Source: Flavobacteriales bacterium (GTDB lineage: Bacteria; Bacteroidota; Bacteroidia; Flavobacteriales_C; GCA-002722245). From it: 64,000 nucleotides of DNA. The position numbers were made by a program, and so were the translations under genes. The notes below the pieces were generated by a model. The model was not told the DNA's origin and did no database searches. It was given only the letters and a program-made list of their open reading frames with translations. The stretch covers positions 124,001 to 188,000 of the forward strand of contig JAHEZL010000003.1 of the NCBI GenBank assembly GCA_023251095.1. Direction: 5' to 3'. Shown piece after piece: positions 9,170-18,900 of the stretch. Every line of letters begins with the position of its first letter. Positions within the stretch are counted from its first letter, which is position 1.

Positions 9170-9207
9170 CAGCACAATTAAAAAAATCAATTAACAAAAC
9201 ATAAAAA

Positions 9208-10473
9208 ATGGCTAATTACTTATTTACTTCCGAATCAGTTTCCGAAGGGCACCCGGACAAAGTTGCCGACCAAATCTCTGATGCTTTGGTAGACGAATAT
9301 TTAAGAAGAGATCCTGCTTCCAGAATCGCTTGCGAAACTTTAGTAACTACAGGTTTAACTGTTTTGGCTGGTGAAGTAACTTGTAACGGTCACTTCGATC
9401 AACAAGAAATTGCACGTAACGTAATTAAAAGAATTGGCTACAATAAAGCTGAATATATGTTTGATGCCGATTCTTGCGGTATCATTTCTGCTATCCACGG
9501 TCAGTCTCCTGATATCGCTCAAGGTGTTGATGTAAATGCTGGTTTGCACGCTGAACAAGGCGCTGGTGACCAGGGAATGATGTTCGGATACGCTACCAGC
9601 GAATCTGCGAACTACATGCCATTGGCTTTGGACATCGCTCACAAATTGTTATTGGAATTGGCTGCTATCCGTAAGGAAGGCAAACAAATGAAATATCTTC
9701 GCCCGGATGCTAAATCTCAGGTGACTATTGAATACAACGATAAAAATCAACCGGTAAGAATTGATACTATCGTTATTTCAACACAACATGATGACTTCGA
9801 CAAAGAAGACAAAATGTTGAAGAAAATTGCAACAGACATGAAAGCGATCTTGATGCCAAGAGTTCTTTCTAAATTGTCTGCTGCTAACAAAAAATTATTC
9901 GGTAAAGACATCATCTACCATATCAACCCAACTGGTAAATTCGTAATCGGTGGTCCTCACGGTGATACTGGTTTAACCGGTAGAAAAATCATCGTTGATA
10001 CTTACGGTGGAAAAGGAGCTCACGGTGGTGGTGCTTTCTCTGGAAAAGATTCATCTAAAGTTGACCGTTCTGCAGCTTATGCTACACGTCACATCGCTAA
10101 AAACTTAGTGGCAGCTGGTGTTGCTTCTGAAGTTTTGGTTCAAGTGGCTTACGCAATTGGTGTTGCTAAACCGGTTGGTTTGTATGTAAATACTTACGGA
10201 ACTGCGAAAGTGAATTTGACTGATGGTGAGATCGCTATTAAAATCGCGAAATTATTCGATATGAGACCAGCTGCTATCATTGAGCGTTTTGGTTTGAGGT
10301 ATCCAATCTTCGGTTTAACTGCAGCTTATGGCCACATGGGAAGAGATTCTTATGAGCAAGAGGTTGAGTTGTTGTACAACGGTAAAAAAACCAAGAAGAA
10401 AGTTACTTTCTTCGGATGGGAGAAATTGGATTATGTTGAGAAAATCAAAAAAGAATTTTCAATTAAGAAATAA
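9208..10473 (+). CDS. metK: S-adenosylmethionine synthase
   Basis: MetK makes SAM from methionine and ATP. The start [24 protein letters not shown] is diagnostic and carries the catalytic His of GHPDK. Further family motifs are [13 protein letters not shown] near residue 120 and the glycine-rich [25 protein letters not shown] near 270. Length is 421 residues, typical for Bacteroidota. Codon use looks more biased toward preferred codons than in the neighbours, in keeping with high expression. A strong intrinsic terminator follows at 10496. Confidence 0.98.
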   Translation: MANYLFTSESVSEGHPDKVADQISDALVDEYLRRDPASRIACETLVTTGLTVLAGEVTCNGHFDQQEIARNVIKRIGYNKAEYMFDADSCGIISAIHGQSPDIAQGVDVNAGLHAEQGAGDQGMMFGYATSESANYMPLALDIAHKLLLELAAIRKEGKQMKYLRPDAKSQVTIEYNDKNQPVRIDTIVISTQHDDFDKEDKMLKKIATDMKAILMPRVLSKLSAANKKLFGKDIIYHINPTGKFVIGGPHGDTGLTGRKIIVDTYGGKGAHGGGAFSGKDSSKVDRSAAYATRHIAKNLVAAGVASEVLVQVAYAIGVAKPVGLYVNTYGTAKVNLTDGEIAIKIAKLFDMRPAAIIERFGLRYPIFGLTAAYGHMGRDSYEQEVELLYNGKKTKKKVTFFGWEKLDYVEKIKKEFSIKK

Positions 10474-10495
10474 TTGATCTGAGAATTTTTCTTGT

Positions 10496-10528
10496 AGAGG
10501 CGCAAAATTTTGCGCCTCTTTTTTTTTG
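10496..10528 (+). terminator. Rho-independent terminator of metK
   Basis: A perfect 24-base palindrome at 10496-10519 (half-site AGAGGCGCAAAA) runs directly into a T-tract reaching 10527. It lies 23 bases after the metK stop codon. Confidence 0.9.
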
Positions 10529-10537
10529 TTGTATGCT

Positions 10538-10650
10538 CCGTTCAGTTTAGCGAAGCGTAACTGGACGGAATTTTTTCTTGAAGCTTTCAGCTTCTTGATG
10601 AAAGATATAATCTTTAAGAAAAGATTCCGCGAAGTTGAAAACTTCGCGGA
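10538..10650. repeat. Two further hairpins between metK and the M16 peptidase gene
   Basis: The first has arms at 10538-10547 and 10559-10568 (CCGTTCAGTT with AACTGGACGG, one G:T pair) around an 11-base loop. The second has perfect 11-bp arms at 10626-10636 and 10640-10650 (TCCGCGAAGTT and its complement) with a GAA loop. They occupy the gap between convergent genes together with the metK terminator. Neither has a T-tract. Confidence 0.65.
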
Positions 10651-10699
10651 GCCGGTGAACGATACTCATTTGGATTGGTAATTCATTACACTCTCATCA

Positions 10700-11935
10700 T
10701 TACCTATTAAAATAAGTCACACTACTCATCATCTTTTCATCAAAAATTTCATTTGAAATTTCCAGTATTTGATTGGCGGTGATCTTTTCAATTTTATTGT
10801 AAATCTGTTTTACGGAATCTACTTTTCCGTAGGTCACCAAACTTTTTCCGTACGCTAACATAAGCCCCACACGGTTTTCGTTAGCAAGAGTGATTTGTCC
10901 GAGGATTTGTTCTTTGGCAGATTTAAGTTGGAGAGGAGTGAGTTTTTTATCGCAGAATTTTTTCAATTCCTTTTTTACCAGTTCAATGGTTTTGTTGAGG
11001 TTCTTTTTATCGGTTCCGAAATAAATACTGAAAATTCCGGTGTCGCTGTACGGACTGTAATTGGCCTCGATGTTATAGGTGAGTCCGTGCTTTTCGCGAA
11101 TCTCCAGGTTGAGTCGCGAATTCATCGCCGGTCCGCCCAAAAGATTCGTCAATAAAACCAAAGGAGTTTTACGATCATCTTGCAAAGAATAAGCGGCATT
11201 TCCTAAAATATAATGACTCTGATTGGTTTCAGGTTTTTCTGTTTTATGAGAATTTACAGCGGGTACAGCAGGAATTTTATTTTCATGGGTATCTGCAATC
11301 ACATATTTCCCAAAATATTTTTCCAGCTTTTTTTTCAGTTCTTGTGTTGAAATATTTCCAATGCTGCTGATGACCACATTGTTGCGTGTGTAGTGTTTTT
11401 TGATGAAATTTTGAATGTCGCTTTTGGTGAATTTCTGCAGTGATTTTTTGGTACCTAAAATGTCTCTTCCCATTGCGTGCTTTGGGAAAAGCAGTAATTC
11501 AAATTCATCAATGATCATATCGGGCGGACTGTCCTGATACGATTTTATTTCATCTACAATCACAATTTTTTCTTTCTCCAATTCTTTGGAAGGAAAAGTA
11601 GAATTGAAAAAAATATCGGCCAGCAAATCTATGGAGCTATCCAAGTGTTTTTGCAGGAAAGAGGCGAAAACACAGGTGTCTTCCTTTGTTGTATACGCAT
11701 TCAATTCACCGCCAACAGCATCTATCTGATTTAAAATATGAAAAGCTTTTTTTGTTTTGGTGCCTTTAAAAATTACGTGCTCGATGAAGTGAGCGAGTCC
11801 GTGTTCATAAGTGGTTTCATCGCGTGAGCCTGCATTGGCAATGATGCCGAGATGGGCAACATTACTGTATGGAAATTCCTGATGAATAACTTTTAATCCA
11901 TTCGACAATTGAAATATTTCAAATTCTTTTATCAT
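10700..11935 (-). CDS. M16 family zinc metallopeptidase (single-unit)
   Basis: This is a pitrilysin/insulinase-family protease of 411 residues. The inverted zinc motif HxxEH is at His49-Phe-Ile-Glu52-His53, and the third ligand Glu129 lies in VIVDEIKSY, 76 residues later, as in active family members. The inactive C-terminal half follows, with the pattern GGPAMNSRLNLEIREKHGLTYN. No signal peptide is visible, so it is probably cytoplasmic, although some relatives are exported. Its start codon overlaps the stop of the GldN-like lipoprotein gene by 4 bases, so it is the last gene of a four-gene operon. The substrate is unknown. Confidence 0.9.
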   Translation of the reverse strand: MIKEFEIFQLSNGLKVIHQEFPYSNVAHLGIIANAGSRDETTYEHGLAHFIEHVIFKGTKTKKAFHILNQIDAVGGELNAYTTKEDTCVFASFLQKHLDSSIDLLADIFFNSTFPSKELEKEKIVIVDEIKSYQDSPPDMIIDEFELLLFPKHAMGRDILGTKKSLQKFTKSDIQNFIKKHYTRNNVVISSIGNISTQELKKKLEKYFGKYVIADTHENKIPAVPAVNSHKTEKPETNQSHYILGNAAYSLQDDRKTPLVLLTNLLGGPAMNSRLNLEIREKHGLTYNIEANYSPYSDTGIFSIYFGTDKKNLNKTIELVKKELKKFCDKKLTPLQLKSAKEQILGQITLANENRVGLMLAYGKSLVTYGKVDSVKQIYNKIEKITANQILEISNEIFDEKMMSSVTYFNR

Positions 11936-12480
11936 TCTGTTTCAGGTTTGTGCTCGTCAAAATAAATCCAGAACAAAGCGGTAAGTCCGCGTACTTCTCC
12001 TGCTTCATCAAAAGTTTTTACGAGCGGACAAACGGCTATCACTTCTTTACTGAAATGATTCGTCGCTTCATCGTAATACCAGCGTTCTTTGAATTTAACG
12101 TGGGTTACTCCATCGTAGTTAAATTCATGGACAATTGGAATCATTTTCGATTCTCCTGTATCAGGATTTGTATCATATACTGTATCGTTTTTCGATTTGA
12201 TGACTGCAATTTCTTCTGTTGTCATTAATCTTTCTCCTTTGGGAACAGGTAGATAAGCTTTTATTTTTCCTTCGAAAACCCCGCCAATCCATTCTTCCAG
12301 AATTTCTTTTCTTTTGTCGGCAGATAAGGCTTCCACTTCAAACGTTGTTTCTTCTGCCAAAGGATCGCCGATAAAAGCGTTGTAATTTATTTCTTCTGTG
12401 ATCACTTCTCCTCTTTTTTCGGGAGAGGTGGAACAGCCTAAAAAGGTGATTAGAGTAGCGAAGAGAGTAACACGAATCAT
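11932..12480 (-). CDS. GldN/PorN-like lipoprotein
   Basis: This is a 182-residue lipoprotein with the lipobox FLGC (Cys16). The body resembles the conserved part of GldN/PorN, the periplasmic T9SS protein that binds GldK/PorK. It has the segments EEWIGGVFEGKIKAY, DTVYDTNPDTGE, VHEFNYDGVTHVKFKERWYYDE and the C-terminal EVIAVCPL...EVRGLTALFWIYFDE. The resemblance is from memory of the family pattern and was not aligned. Unlike GldN it is a lipoprotein, and no gldK, gldL or gldM is adjacent. It overlaps lhgO upstream and the peptidase gene downstream by 4 bases each. It could act in T9SS or be a divergent paralogue. Confidence 0.6.
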   Translation of the reverse strand: MIRVTLFATLITFLGCSTSPEKRGEVITEEINYNAFIGDPLAEETTFEVEALSADKRKEILEEWIGGVFEGKIKAYLPVPKGERLMTTEEIAVIKSKNDTVYDTNPDTGESKMIPIVHEFNYDGVTHVKFKERWYYDEATNHFSKEVIAVCPLVKTFDEAGEVRGLTALFWIYFDEHKPETE

Positions 12481-13691
12481 AGTAGTTTTTTCTTTTTAAT
12501 TTCTTCCACGATATGTCGGCCAATAGCTAAAGAAGCTGTAGCTGCAGGTGATGGCGCGTTTAAAACGTGAACATGTTTTCCTTTGAATTCAATTTTAAAA
12601 TCGGCAATCATTTTTCCTTGTGCATCGAGGGCCTGTGCGCGCACTCCTGCACGTGCGGGTTGAATATCGTCCAGTGTTAAATCCGGAATTAATTTTTGTA
12701 AGGATTTTAAAAACAAGTCTTTTGAAAAAGCACGTTTATATTCTTGCAGTCCTTGTCGCCAATGGTTTTTAAACAAGATCCAGGTTCCTTTGTAAGTGAG
12801 GGAATCCATGGTGTCTTTTAAATTAAATGCGGTACGGGTATAACCTTCGCGTTTGAAAGAAAAAACAGCATTCGGTCCACATTCCACGCTGCCATCTATC
12901 ATGCGCGTGAAGTGAACGCCCAGGAAAGGAAAATCAGGATCGGGCACAGGATAAATTAAATTTTTCACTTTCTTTTTTCCTTGTTCGCTGAGTTCATAAT
13001 AATCGCCACGGAAGGGAACTATTTTCATTCCCGGATCGAGTTTATCTTTTTTAGCAACACGGTCGCCTTGCAGTCCTGCGCAAGCAATAACGATATTTCC
13101 GTGAACTATTCTTTTGTCGGTTTTAACCGATGAGAATTTTTTCCCTTCGTGAATTTTTTTGCATTCTTCTCCTAAAAAAACTTTGTTTTTCGGATTGGCT
13201 TTTTCAACCAACTCCCCTAGTTTTTTACAAACATCTTTATAGTTGATGATGCCTGAGCTAGGCACCCATATTCCTTCAATACCTATGCAATAAGGTTCAA
13301 TTTCACTGATGCGTTTTGCATCAATTTTTTCAATTCCGGGAACAGCGTTGGCTACTCCGTTTTGAAAAATTTTATCGAGATTTTTTAATTCTTTTTCTTC
13401 GGTGGCCACAATTATTTTTCCACAGATGTCGTGAGGAATATTTTGTTCACGAGCAAAAGCCACCATTTCTTCTTTCCCCTCCAAACACAAAATGGCTTTT
13501 TTGGAACCCGGTGTATAATACAAGCCCGAGTGCAGCACTCCCGAATTGTGACCGGTTTGGTGTTCACCCAATTCCTTTTCTTTTTCAATCACGGCAATAG
13601 AAAGATCGGGAAATTGTTTAGTGAGCTGATAGCCCGTGGCCAATCCCACAATTCCTCCGCCTATGATTACGATATCAAATTTTTGTTCCAT
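12477..13691 (-). CDS. lhgO: L-2-hydroxyglutarate oxidase
   Basis: This is an FAD-dependent oxidase/dehydrogenase that turns L-2-hydroxyglutarate into 2-oxoglutarate, passing electrons to oxygen or the quinone pool. The N-terminal dinucleotide-binding motif VIIGGGIVGLATGYQL is followed by the family pattern GEHQTGHNSGVLHSGLYYTPGS. The C-terminus carries PARAGVRAQALD and HVLNAPSPAATASLAIG. Its 404 residues match the family. It overlaps the upstream MFS transporter gene by 17 bases and the downstream lipoprotein gene by 4, so translation is probably coupled. A metabolic link to its envelope neighbours is not obvious. Confidence 0.9.
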   Translation of the reverse strand: MEQKFDIVIIGGGIVGLATGYQLTKQFPDLSIAVIEKEKELGEHQTGHNSGVLHSGLYYTPGSKKAILCLEGKEEMVAFAREQNIPHDICGKIIVATEEKELKNLDKIFQNGVANAVPGIEKIDAKRISEIEPYCIGIEGIWVPSSGIINYKDVCKKLGELVEKANPKNKVFLGEECKKIHEGKKFSSVKTDKRIVHGNIVIACAGLQGDRVAKKDKLDPGMKIVPFRGDYYELSEQGKKKVKNLIYPVPDPDFPFLGVHFTRMIDGSVECGPNAVFSFKREGYTRTAFNLKDTMDSLTYKGTWILFKNHWRQGLQEYKRAFSKDLFLKSLQKLIPDLTLDDIQPARAGVRAQALDAQGKMIADFKIEFKGKHVHVLNAPSPAATASLAIGRHIVEEIKKKKLL

Positions 13692-14949
13692 TTCTTTGGG
13701 CTTCTCTTTGTGTTATTTTCAATAGAATAATAGCAGTCAAAAATAATATGGAAAGTGATAAAATCCCATATTGTGATTGACCATTGGAGAACCATGCGAT
13801 GAATCCGGTAAGGAAGGTTCCGATGGTAATGGCTACTTTTTCAGCGATGTCATAAAAGCTGAAGAAGGAGGCGTGGTCATGTGTTTCAGGTAATATTTTT
13901 GAAAAGGTGGAGCGGGCAAGGGCTTGTACGCCTCCCATGCAGAGTCCCATTAATGATCCAAGGAGATAAAATACTTTCGGATCTTTAATGAAAACAGCTG
14001 AAAGACAAATGGCAGTAAATATGATCAGAGGAAAAAACAGAGCGTTAAAATTTCCTTTGACCCTAGATATTTTTGCGGTCAGCCAAGCTCCTAAAATGCC
14101 CATTCCCTGCATTAAAAGAATGATGACAATGAGATCGGATGTTTCCATTTTTAAATTATTCAATGCGAAGAGCGGAGCTATAACAATGAGTGTTTGTAAG
14201 CCCATACTGATGAAAAAATAAGTAGTAATGAATTTTTTAAGAAGGGCATTATCTTTTATTTGCTTCCACACTTTTTTTAATTCTTGGATACCATGTTTGA
14301 AAGATTGGGAGAGTGATGTTTTTAAAACTTCATCTTTCGGTAGATGTTTAAAAGTGTATTGCGAAAATCCCAGCCACCATACACCTACAGATATAAAGCC
14401 TATAGCATATACTTGCAGTTCATGTTCACTGAAGATTTTTGAAGCAGCAATGATTAAGATCAGCAAGACGGTACTTCCTGCATAGCCTGCCGAAAATCCC
14501 AGGGCGCTGAGTTTGTCCTGTTGTTCGCGCGGTGCAATTTCGGGAAGATAGGCATTGTAAAAAACCAAAGACCCCGAAAATCCTATTAAGGCAAGGGACG
14601 AACCAATGATGCCTACTTCTATGTGGTTTTTATCAAAGAAGTACAAAGAACAACAAGCCAATGCACCGATGCAGGTAAAGAGTCGCATGAAGAATTTTTT
14701 CTTGCCGTTATAGTCGGCAATACCGCTTAATATCGGCGACAGAATAACCACGCAGGCAAAAGCAAGAGAAGTGGTGATTTGAAACAATACCTCTTTATTG
14801 CTGAACTGAATGCCAAAAACGGTTGATCCGTTGGGAACAATGCTATTAAAAAGAATAGGAAAAATAGCGGTATTGATAATGAGATAATACGCCGAATTGG
14901 CGCAATCAAAAACCACCCAGCCTTTTTGTTCTTTGGTCAATTCAGACAT
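13675..14949 (-). CDS. UMF1-type MFS transporter
   Basis: This is a 424-residue inner-membrane protein with about twelve hydrophobic segments. The start KGWVVFDCANSAYY is typical of the Atg22/UMF1 branch of the major facilitator superfamily. The loops ADYNGKKKFFMRLF and GGVQALARSTFSKILPE are also family-like. The substrate is unknown; relatives in yeast export amino acids from the vacuole. It is first in the operon running down to the M16 peptidase at 10700. Confidence 0.85.
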   Translation of the reverse strand: MSELTKEQKGWVVFDCANSAYYLIINTAIFPILFNSIVPNGSTVFGIQFSNKEVLFQITTSLAFACVVILSPILSGIADYNGKKKFFMRLFTCIGALACCSLYFFDKNHIEVGIIGSSLALIGFSGSLVFYNAYLPEIAPREQQDKLSALGFSAGYAGSTVLLILIIAASKIFSEHELQVYAIGFISVGVWWLGFSQYTFKHLPKDEVLKTSLSQSFKHGIQELKKVWKQIKDNALLKKFITTYFFISMGLQTLIVIAPLFALNNLKMETSDLIVIILLMQGMGILGAWLTAKISRVKGNFNALFFPLIIFTAICLSAVFIKDPKVFYLLGSLMGLCMGGVQALARSTFSKILPETHDHASFFSFYDIAEKVAITIGTFLTGFIAWFSNGQSQYGILSLSILFLTAIILLKITQREAQRNGTKI

Positions 14950-14989
14950 GCAGGAAAGGTAAAATTAAAAGCGGAGAGTCGGAAGATAA

Positions 14990-15025
14990 TCAAACAAAAA
15001 AAGTCTCAAATTGCTTTGAGACTTT
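14990..15025 (-). terminator. Rho-independent terminator of the 15183-15740 gene
   Basis: On the minus strand an 11-bp perfect stem (AAAGTCTCAAA, positions 15025-15015 with 15010-15000) with a 4-base loop is followed by a T-rich run (complement of 14990-15000). It lies 158 bases past the stop codon at 15183. The stretch between (15026-15182) holds no recognised feature. Confidence 0.7.
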
Positions 15026-15182
15026 CGCGATTCTTTAAATTTGGATAGTCAGATTTAACGTTACCATTAAATGAGAGCTTCTAAAGAATGGGGCGCAAAT
15101 TTACAACTAAAATCCTGTTCCCAAAAATAAATTTTGGTGTTTTAAAATGTAAATCACTTATAATGTAGTAAATACAAGGGTT

Positions 15183-15740
15183 TTAACCTACCAGCTTGTA
15201 TTTGCCTAAAACGTCTTCCCAGTTCCATACAAAATTCTGACTCACTTCACTCAATGCTTTCATCACCACCGGATTTGGAGCATTTAATCTTTGAAAATGG
15301 TCGATTTGAAAACGGTTCAAACCGTATTTATAAAAAACTGCTTTTGAAATTACTTTCTCCAGTTCATCGGTAGGTGATTTCAATTGTGCTATAAACGCCT
15401 CGTAATTGTTGATGTTTTCCAAAGTTTCATCTTCACTTCGTCCTTCTAAAGAGGCAATGAACTCATCGATGATGAGTAATCTCATGCGGTTCAATTGTTC
15501 GGAAGGGAAATATTTTTTGAGGTTGTATAAATTGGCAGCAAATACAATATATAAGAACCATTCCACCTGATTAGGAGATATTTTCGGGGATTCTTTAAAA
15601 TCCGGACCGTCGTTGATATATTCGGCTAATGTTGGAAAACCTTCGAGAGCAGTAGTGTTGATGGTATTTACAAAAACCTGCGCGATTTTTTCTTCTTTCA
15701 GTTTCTTTTTCCCGAATAAAGTAGAAAACATATTTTTCAA
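15183..15740 (-). CDS. Conserved hypothetical protein
   Basis: This is a 185-residue soluble protein that I do not recognise. It starts MKNMFSTLFGKKK, is mostly helical by composition, and has no signal peptide, membrane segment or catalytic motif that I can see. Its base composition matches the neighbours. It is a single-gene unit with its own -7 promoter element at 15767-15774 and a terminator on its 3' side. It is divergent from secDF. The conserved-looking block is QVEWFLYIVFAANLYNLKKYF near residue 58. No function is proposed. Confidence 0.75.
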   Translation of the reverse strand: MKNMFSTLFGKKKLKEEKIAQVFVNTINTTALEGFPTLAEYINDGPDFKESPKISPNQVEWFLYIVFAANLYNLKKYFPSEQLNRMRLLIIDEFIASLEGRSEDETLENINNYEAFIAQLKSPTDELEKVISKAVFYKYGLNRFQIDHFQRLNAPNPVVMKALSEVSQNFVWNWEDVLGKYKLVG

Positions 15741-15766
15741 GTTTTTGGGGTCGCCCCTTGTTTGAA

Positions 15767-15774
15767 CAAATATA
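15767..15774 (-). promoter_or_regulatory. -7 promoter element of the 15183-15740 gene
   Basis: TATATTTG on the minus strand is an exact match to TANNTTTG, 26 bases before the ATG. A convincing -33 element at the right distance is not visible; the nearest TTG is 25 bases away. Confidence 0.4.
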
Positions 15775-15885
15775 TGTGCAGGGGTTAAGAAATCTTTATC
15801 AATTGTTCAGAAGTTATTAACGCGATGGAGTTAATAGCCTGTGAAATAAGGGGTTTTAAGTGTATGACATTGCCTTTTTTTATAG

Positions 15886-15917
15886 TTTGTTAAATCCTTT
15901 CCTATATTTTATATTTG
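15886..15917 (+). promoter_or_regulatory. Promoter of the secDF-tatA operon
   Basis: TTTG at 15886-15889 and TATATTTG at 15910-15917 are separated by 20 bases. Both elements and the spacing match the Bacteroidota housekeeping promoter. The ATG of secDF is 32 bases further on. Confidence 0.75.
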
Positions 15918-15949
15918 CGCCTCTTATAATAATTCTGATATAATAGATT

Positions 15950-18900
15950 ATGCAAAATAGCGGTGTCATTAAGTTTTTAACCATTGTTCTGGTGGTAGTA
16001 TGTATTTACGAACTTTCATTTACGTTTAAGTCGAGAAGTGTTGAGCAGGAAGCCCGCAATCAGGCTGCCGGAAATGCAAGCAAATATCGAGATCTCATCA
16101 AAACAAAAGAAAGTGAAGTTGTATTTAATTTCATCGGTGCAGAGTATACTTATAAAGAGTGTAAGGAAAGAGAAATCAATTTGGGTCTGGATTTAAGAGG
16201 TGGTGTTTCCGTAACACTTGAAATTGCTCTGGAAAATCTGATTCAGCAAAATGCTGGTCCGAACGTGGACAAGCCTGATTTCAAAAAAGTATTGGCAAAA
16301 GCCAGAGAACTGAAACTTCATTCACAGGATAATTTTGTTGAAGTATTTTACGATGCTTTCCTGCAATTGAAAGATGCAAAGGAAATTCAAGCCGATAAAT
16401 TGGTTTCATTGATCAAAAACAGAAACAATGCCGATAAATTAGCTGATGCTGCTACAGATGCTGATGTGAAAAAATATTTGTTGGGTTATGCCGATGATGC
16501 GATTGAAGAGTCTTTTAAAGTATTAAGAACAAGGGTTGCTCAATTCGGAATTGCTCAACCGTCTATTAAAAGAGTAGGGAATTCAGGAAGAATCATGGTG
16601 GATTTGCCGGGTGTGGAAGACATCGAGCGTGTTAAAAAAGTATTGCAGGGTTCTGCGCAGCTGGAGTTTTGGGACACCTACAGTCCTTTGGATTTGAAAG
16701 AAGGAATATTTTTAAGCGACAGAGAAGCCAATCTTTTAGAGTTGGTTAAAAAAGAATCAGGTGCTGCCGATACTGCTAAAAAAGCAGAAGCCGACAAAGC
16801 AAAACAAGCCGACAATGCACTTATTGATAACATTGTAAATAGCGGAGCTGCTGCTACGCCTGATACTGCAAAAACTGCAAAAGCGGATACTGCTGCAAAG
16901 AAATCTCAAAAAGACGAAGCGCTTGAGCATCCTTTATTAACTGCTTTGCATTGGGAATCTAAAATGCAGGGATTGGTTGCCATCTCTGATACAGCGAAAG
17001 TGCGCCAATATATGATGTTGGGAAAAACAAAAGGCTTATTGCCTAGAAATTTAGAGTTGGGATGGAGCAATGATGCTGAAGAAATAGAAGGTAAAAATTA
17101 TCATTTCATTTATTTTTTAAGAGGCGGACAAGATGGTGCTGCCGGATTGAAAGGCGATGTAATCAAACGTGCAGTTGCCGAGAACGATCAAAATTCAGGA
17201 GCTCCTGTGGTTTCTTTGGATTTCAATACAACAGGTATTTCCGATTGGGCGAATCTTACTAAAATTTCATCTGAAATGCGCCGACCGATTGCTATTGTGA
17301 TGGACGGTTTAGTTTTCTCTGCTCCGGTGGCAAGAGGTGAAATATCTGAAGGAAGAACACAGATTTCAGGCGGTGCCGATAAAAATCCGAACTGGAACTA
17401 TGATTTAGCTACAGTTTTAAATGCGGGTCGTTTTCCTGCTCCGGTACATATAGTAGAAGAAGCTTATGTGGGTCCGTCTTTAGGACTTGAGGCAATTCAG
17501 GCCGGTGTATTGTCGTTCATCGTTGCTATTTTATTAGTGTTGGTTTATATGGCCTTCTATTACGGACAAGCGGGATGGATTGCTAACGTTGCGCTCTTTG
17601 TGAACATGTTCCTTATTTCAGGGGTGTTGGCAGCTTTCCCAACGGTTTCCTTAACCCTTCCGGGTATCGCGGGTATCGTGTTAACCATAGGTATGTCGGT
17701 AGATGCCAACGTATTGATCTTTGAAAGAATCAGGGAAGAGCTCAGAGCCGGTAAAGGCTTGAAGCTCGCTATCGACGATGGATACAAGCATGCCATGACG
17801 GCCATTGTGGATACCAACTTAACCACAACTATTACCGGTTTAATCCTTTGGTATTTCGGATCTGGTGTGGTAGAAGGTTTTGCTCAAACCTTGGTAATCG
17901 GGGTGATCACGTCATTCTTCTCAGCAATTTTTGTATCGCGTTTGATCTTTATGGCTTTGATGAAGAAAGACAGAATATTGACTTTCGGTACCAAACTCAC
18001 CAACACTTTCCTGGTTGGAGTGAAGTACAGAATTATGGAAAACAGAAAAAAAGCTTACATCTTCTCTATATCATTAACCATACTTGCTTTAGTGGCTTTT
18101 GCTACCCGCGGCTTTGATTTTGGTGTTGATTTTACAGGTGGTAGAAGTTATACTGTTCGTTTAGAGAAATCGGCTCCGGTGGATGAAATCGCCACTTCTG
18201 TAAGTCAGTTTTTTGTTGACGATAAAGGGAATAAAATGATTCCTGAAGTCAAACAATATGGAGATGACAATCAGTTTGCCATCACTACAAAATATTTACA
18301 CGGATTAACAGGCGACAGCGCAAGCTTGGCTGTTGAAACAGCTTTGTACAACGGATTGAAACCGTATATCACTGCAAACATGACTTATAAAGATTTTGCA
18401 GGAGATAATGAACAAAAAACAGTAGGGGTGATGAATGCCAATACAGTAGGCGCCGAGATTGCAGATGACATTAAAATATCGGCCATGTGGGCAGTAACTT
18501 TCTCCTTGTTGGGTATCTTCTTATATGTGGCTTTCCGATTCAGAAAATGGTCTTTCGGTATTGGTGCATTGGTTTCGCTCTTCCATGACGTTGTGATTGT
18601 AATGGGTGTGTTCTCTATCTTTCACGGTATTTTCCCTTTCTCACTGGAATTGAATCAGCATTTCATTGCGGCTTTGCTCACAGTGTTAGGTTACTCTATC
18701 CATGATACGGTGGTGGTTTTCGACAGAATTCGTGAATACAAAGGATTATATCCTAAGAAAGATCCTGTTGATTTGGCTAACTCGGCTTTGAACAGTACTT
18801 TCGGACGAACCATCAATACCTCTATGACCATCTTTGTGGTGTTGCTGGCGATCTTCATCTTTGGCGGTGAAACAATTCGTGGATTCTCTTTCGCGTTGTT

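Noticed and set aside
9138-9207. Possible SAM riboswitch before metK
   Set aside because: The gap is only 70 bases, AT-rich and without the helices of a known SAM riboswitch.
15026-15182. Possible tRNA or small RNA gene
   Set aside because: No cloverleaf, T-loop motif or convincing promoter was found in this stretch.
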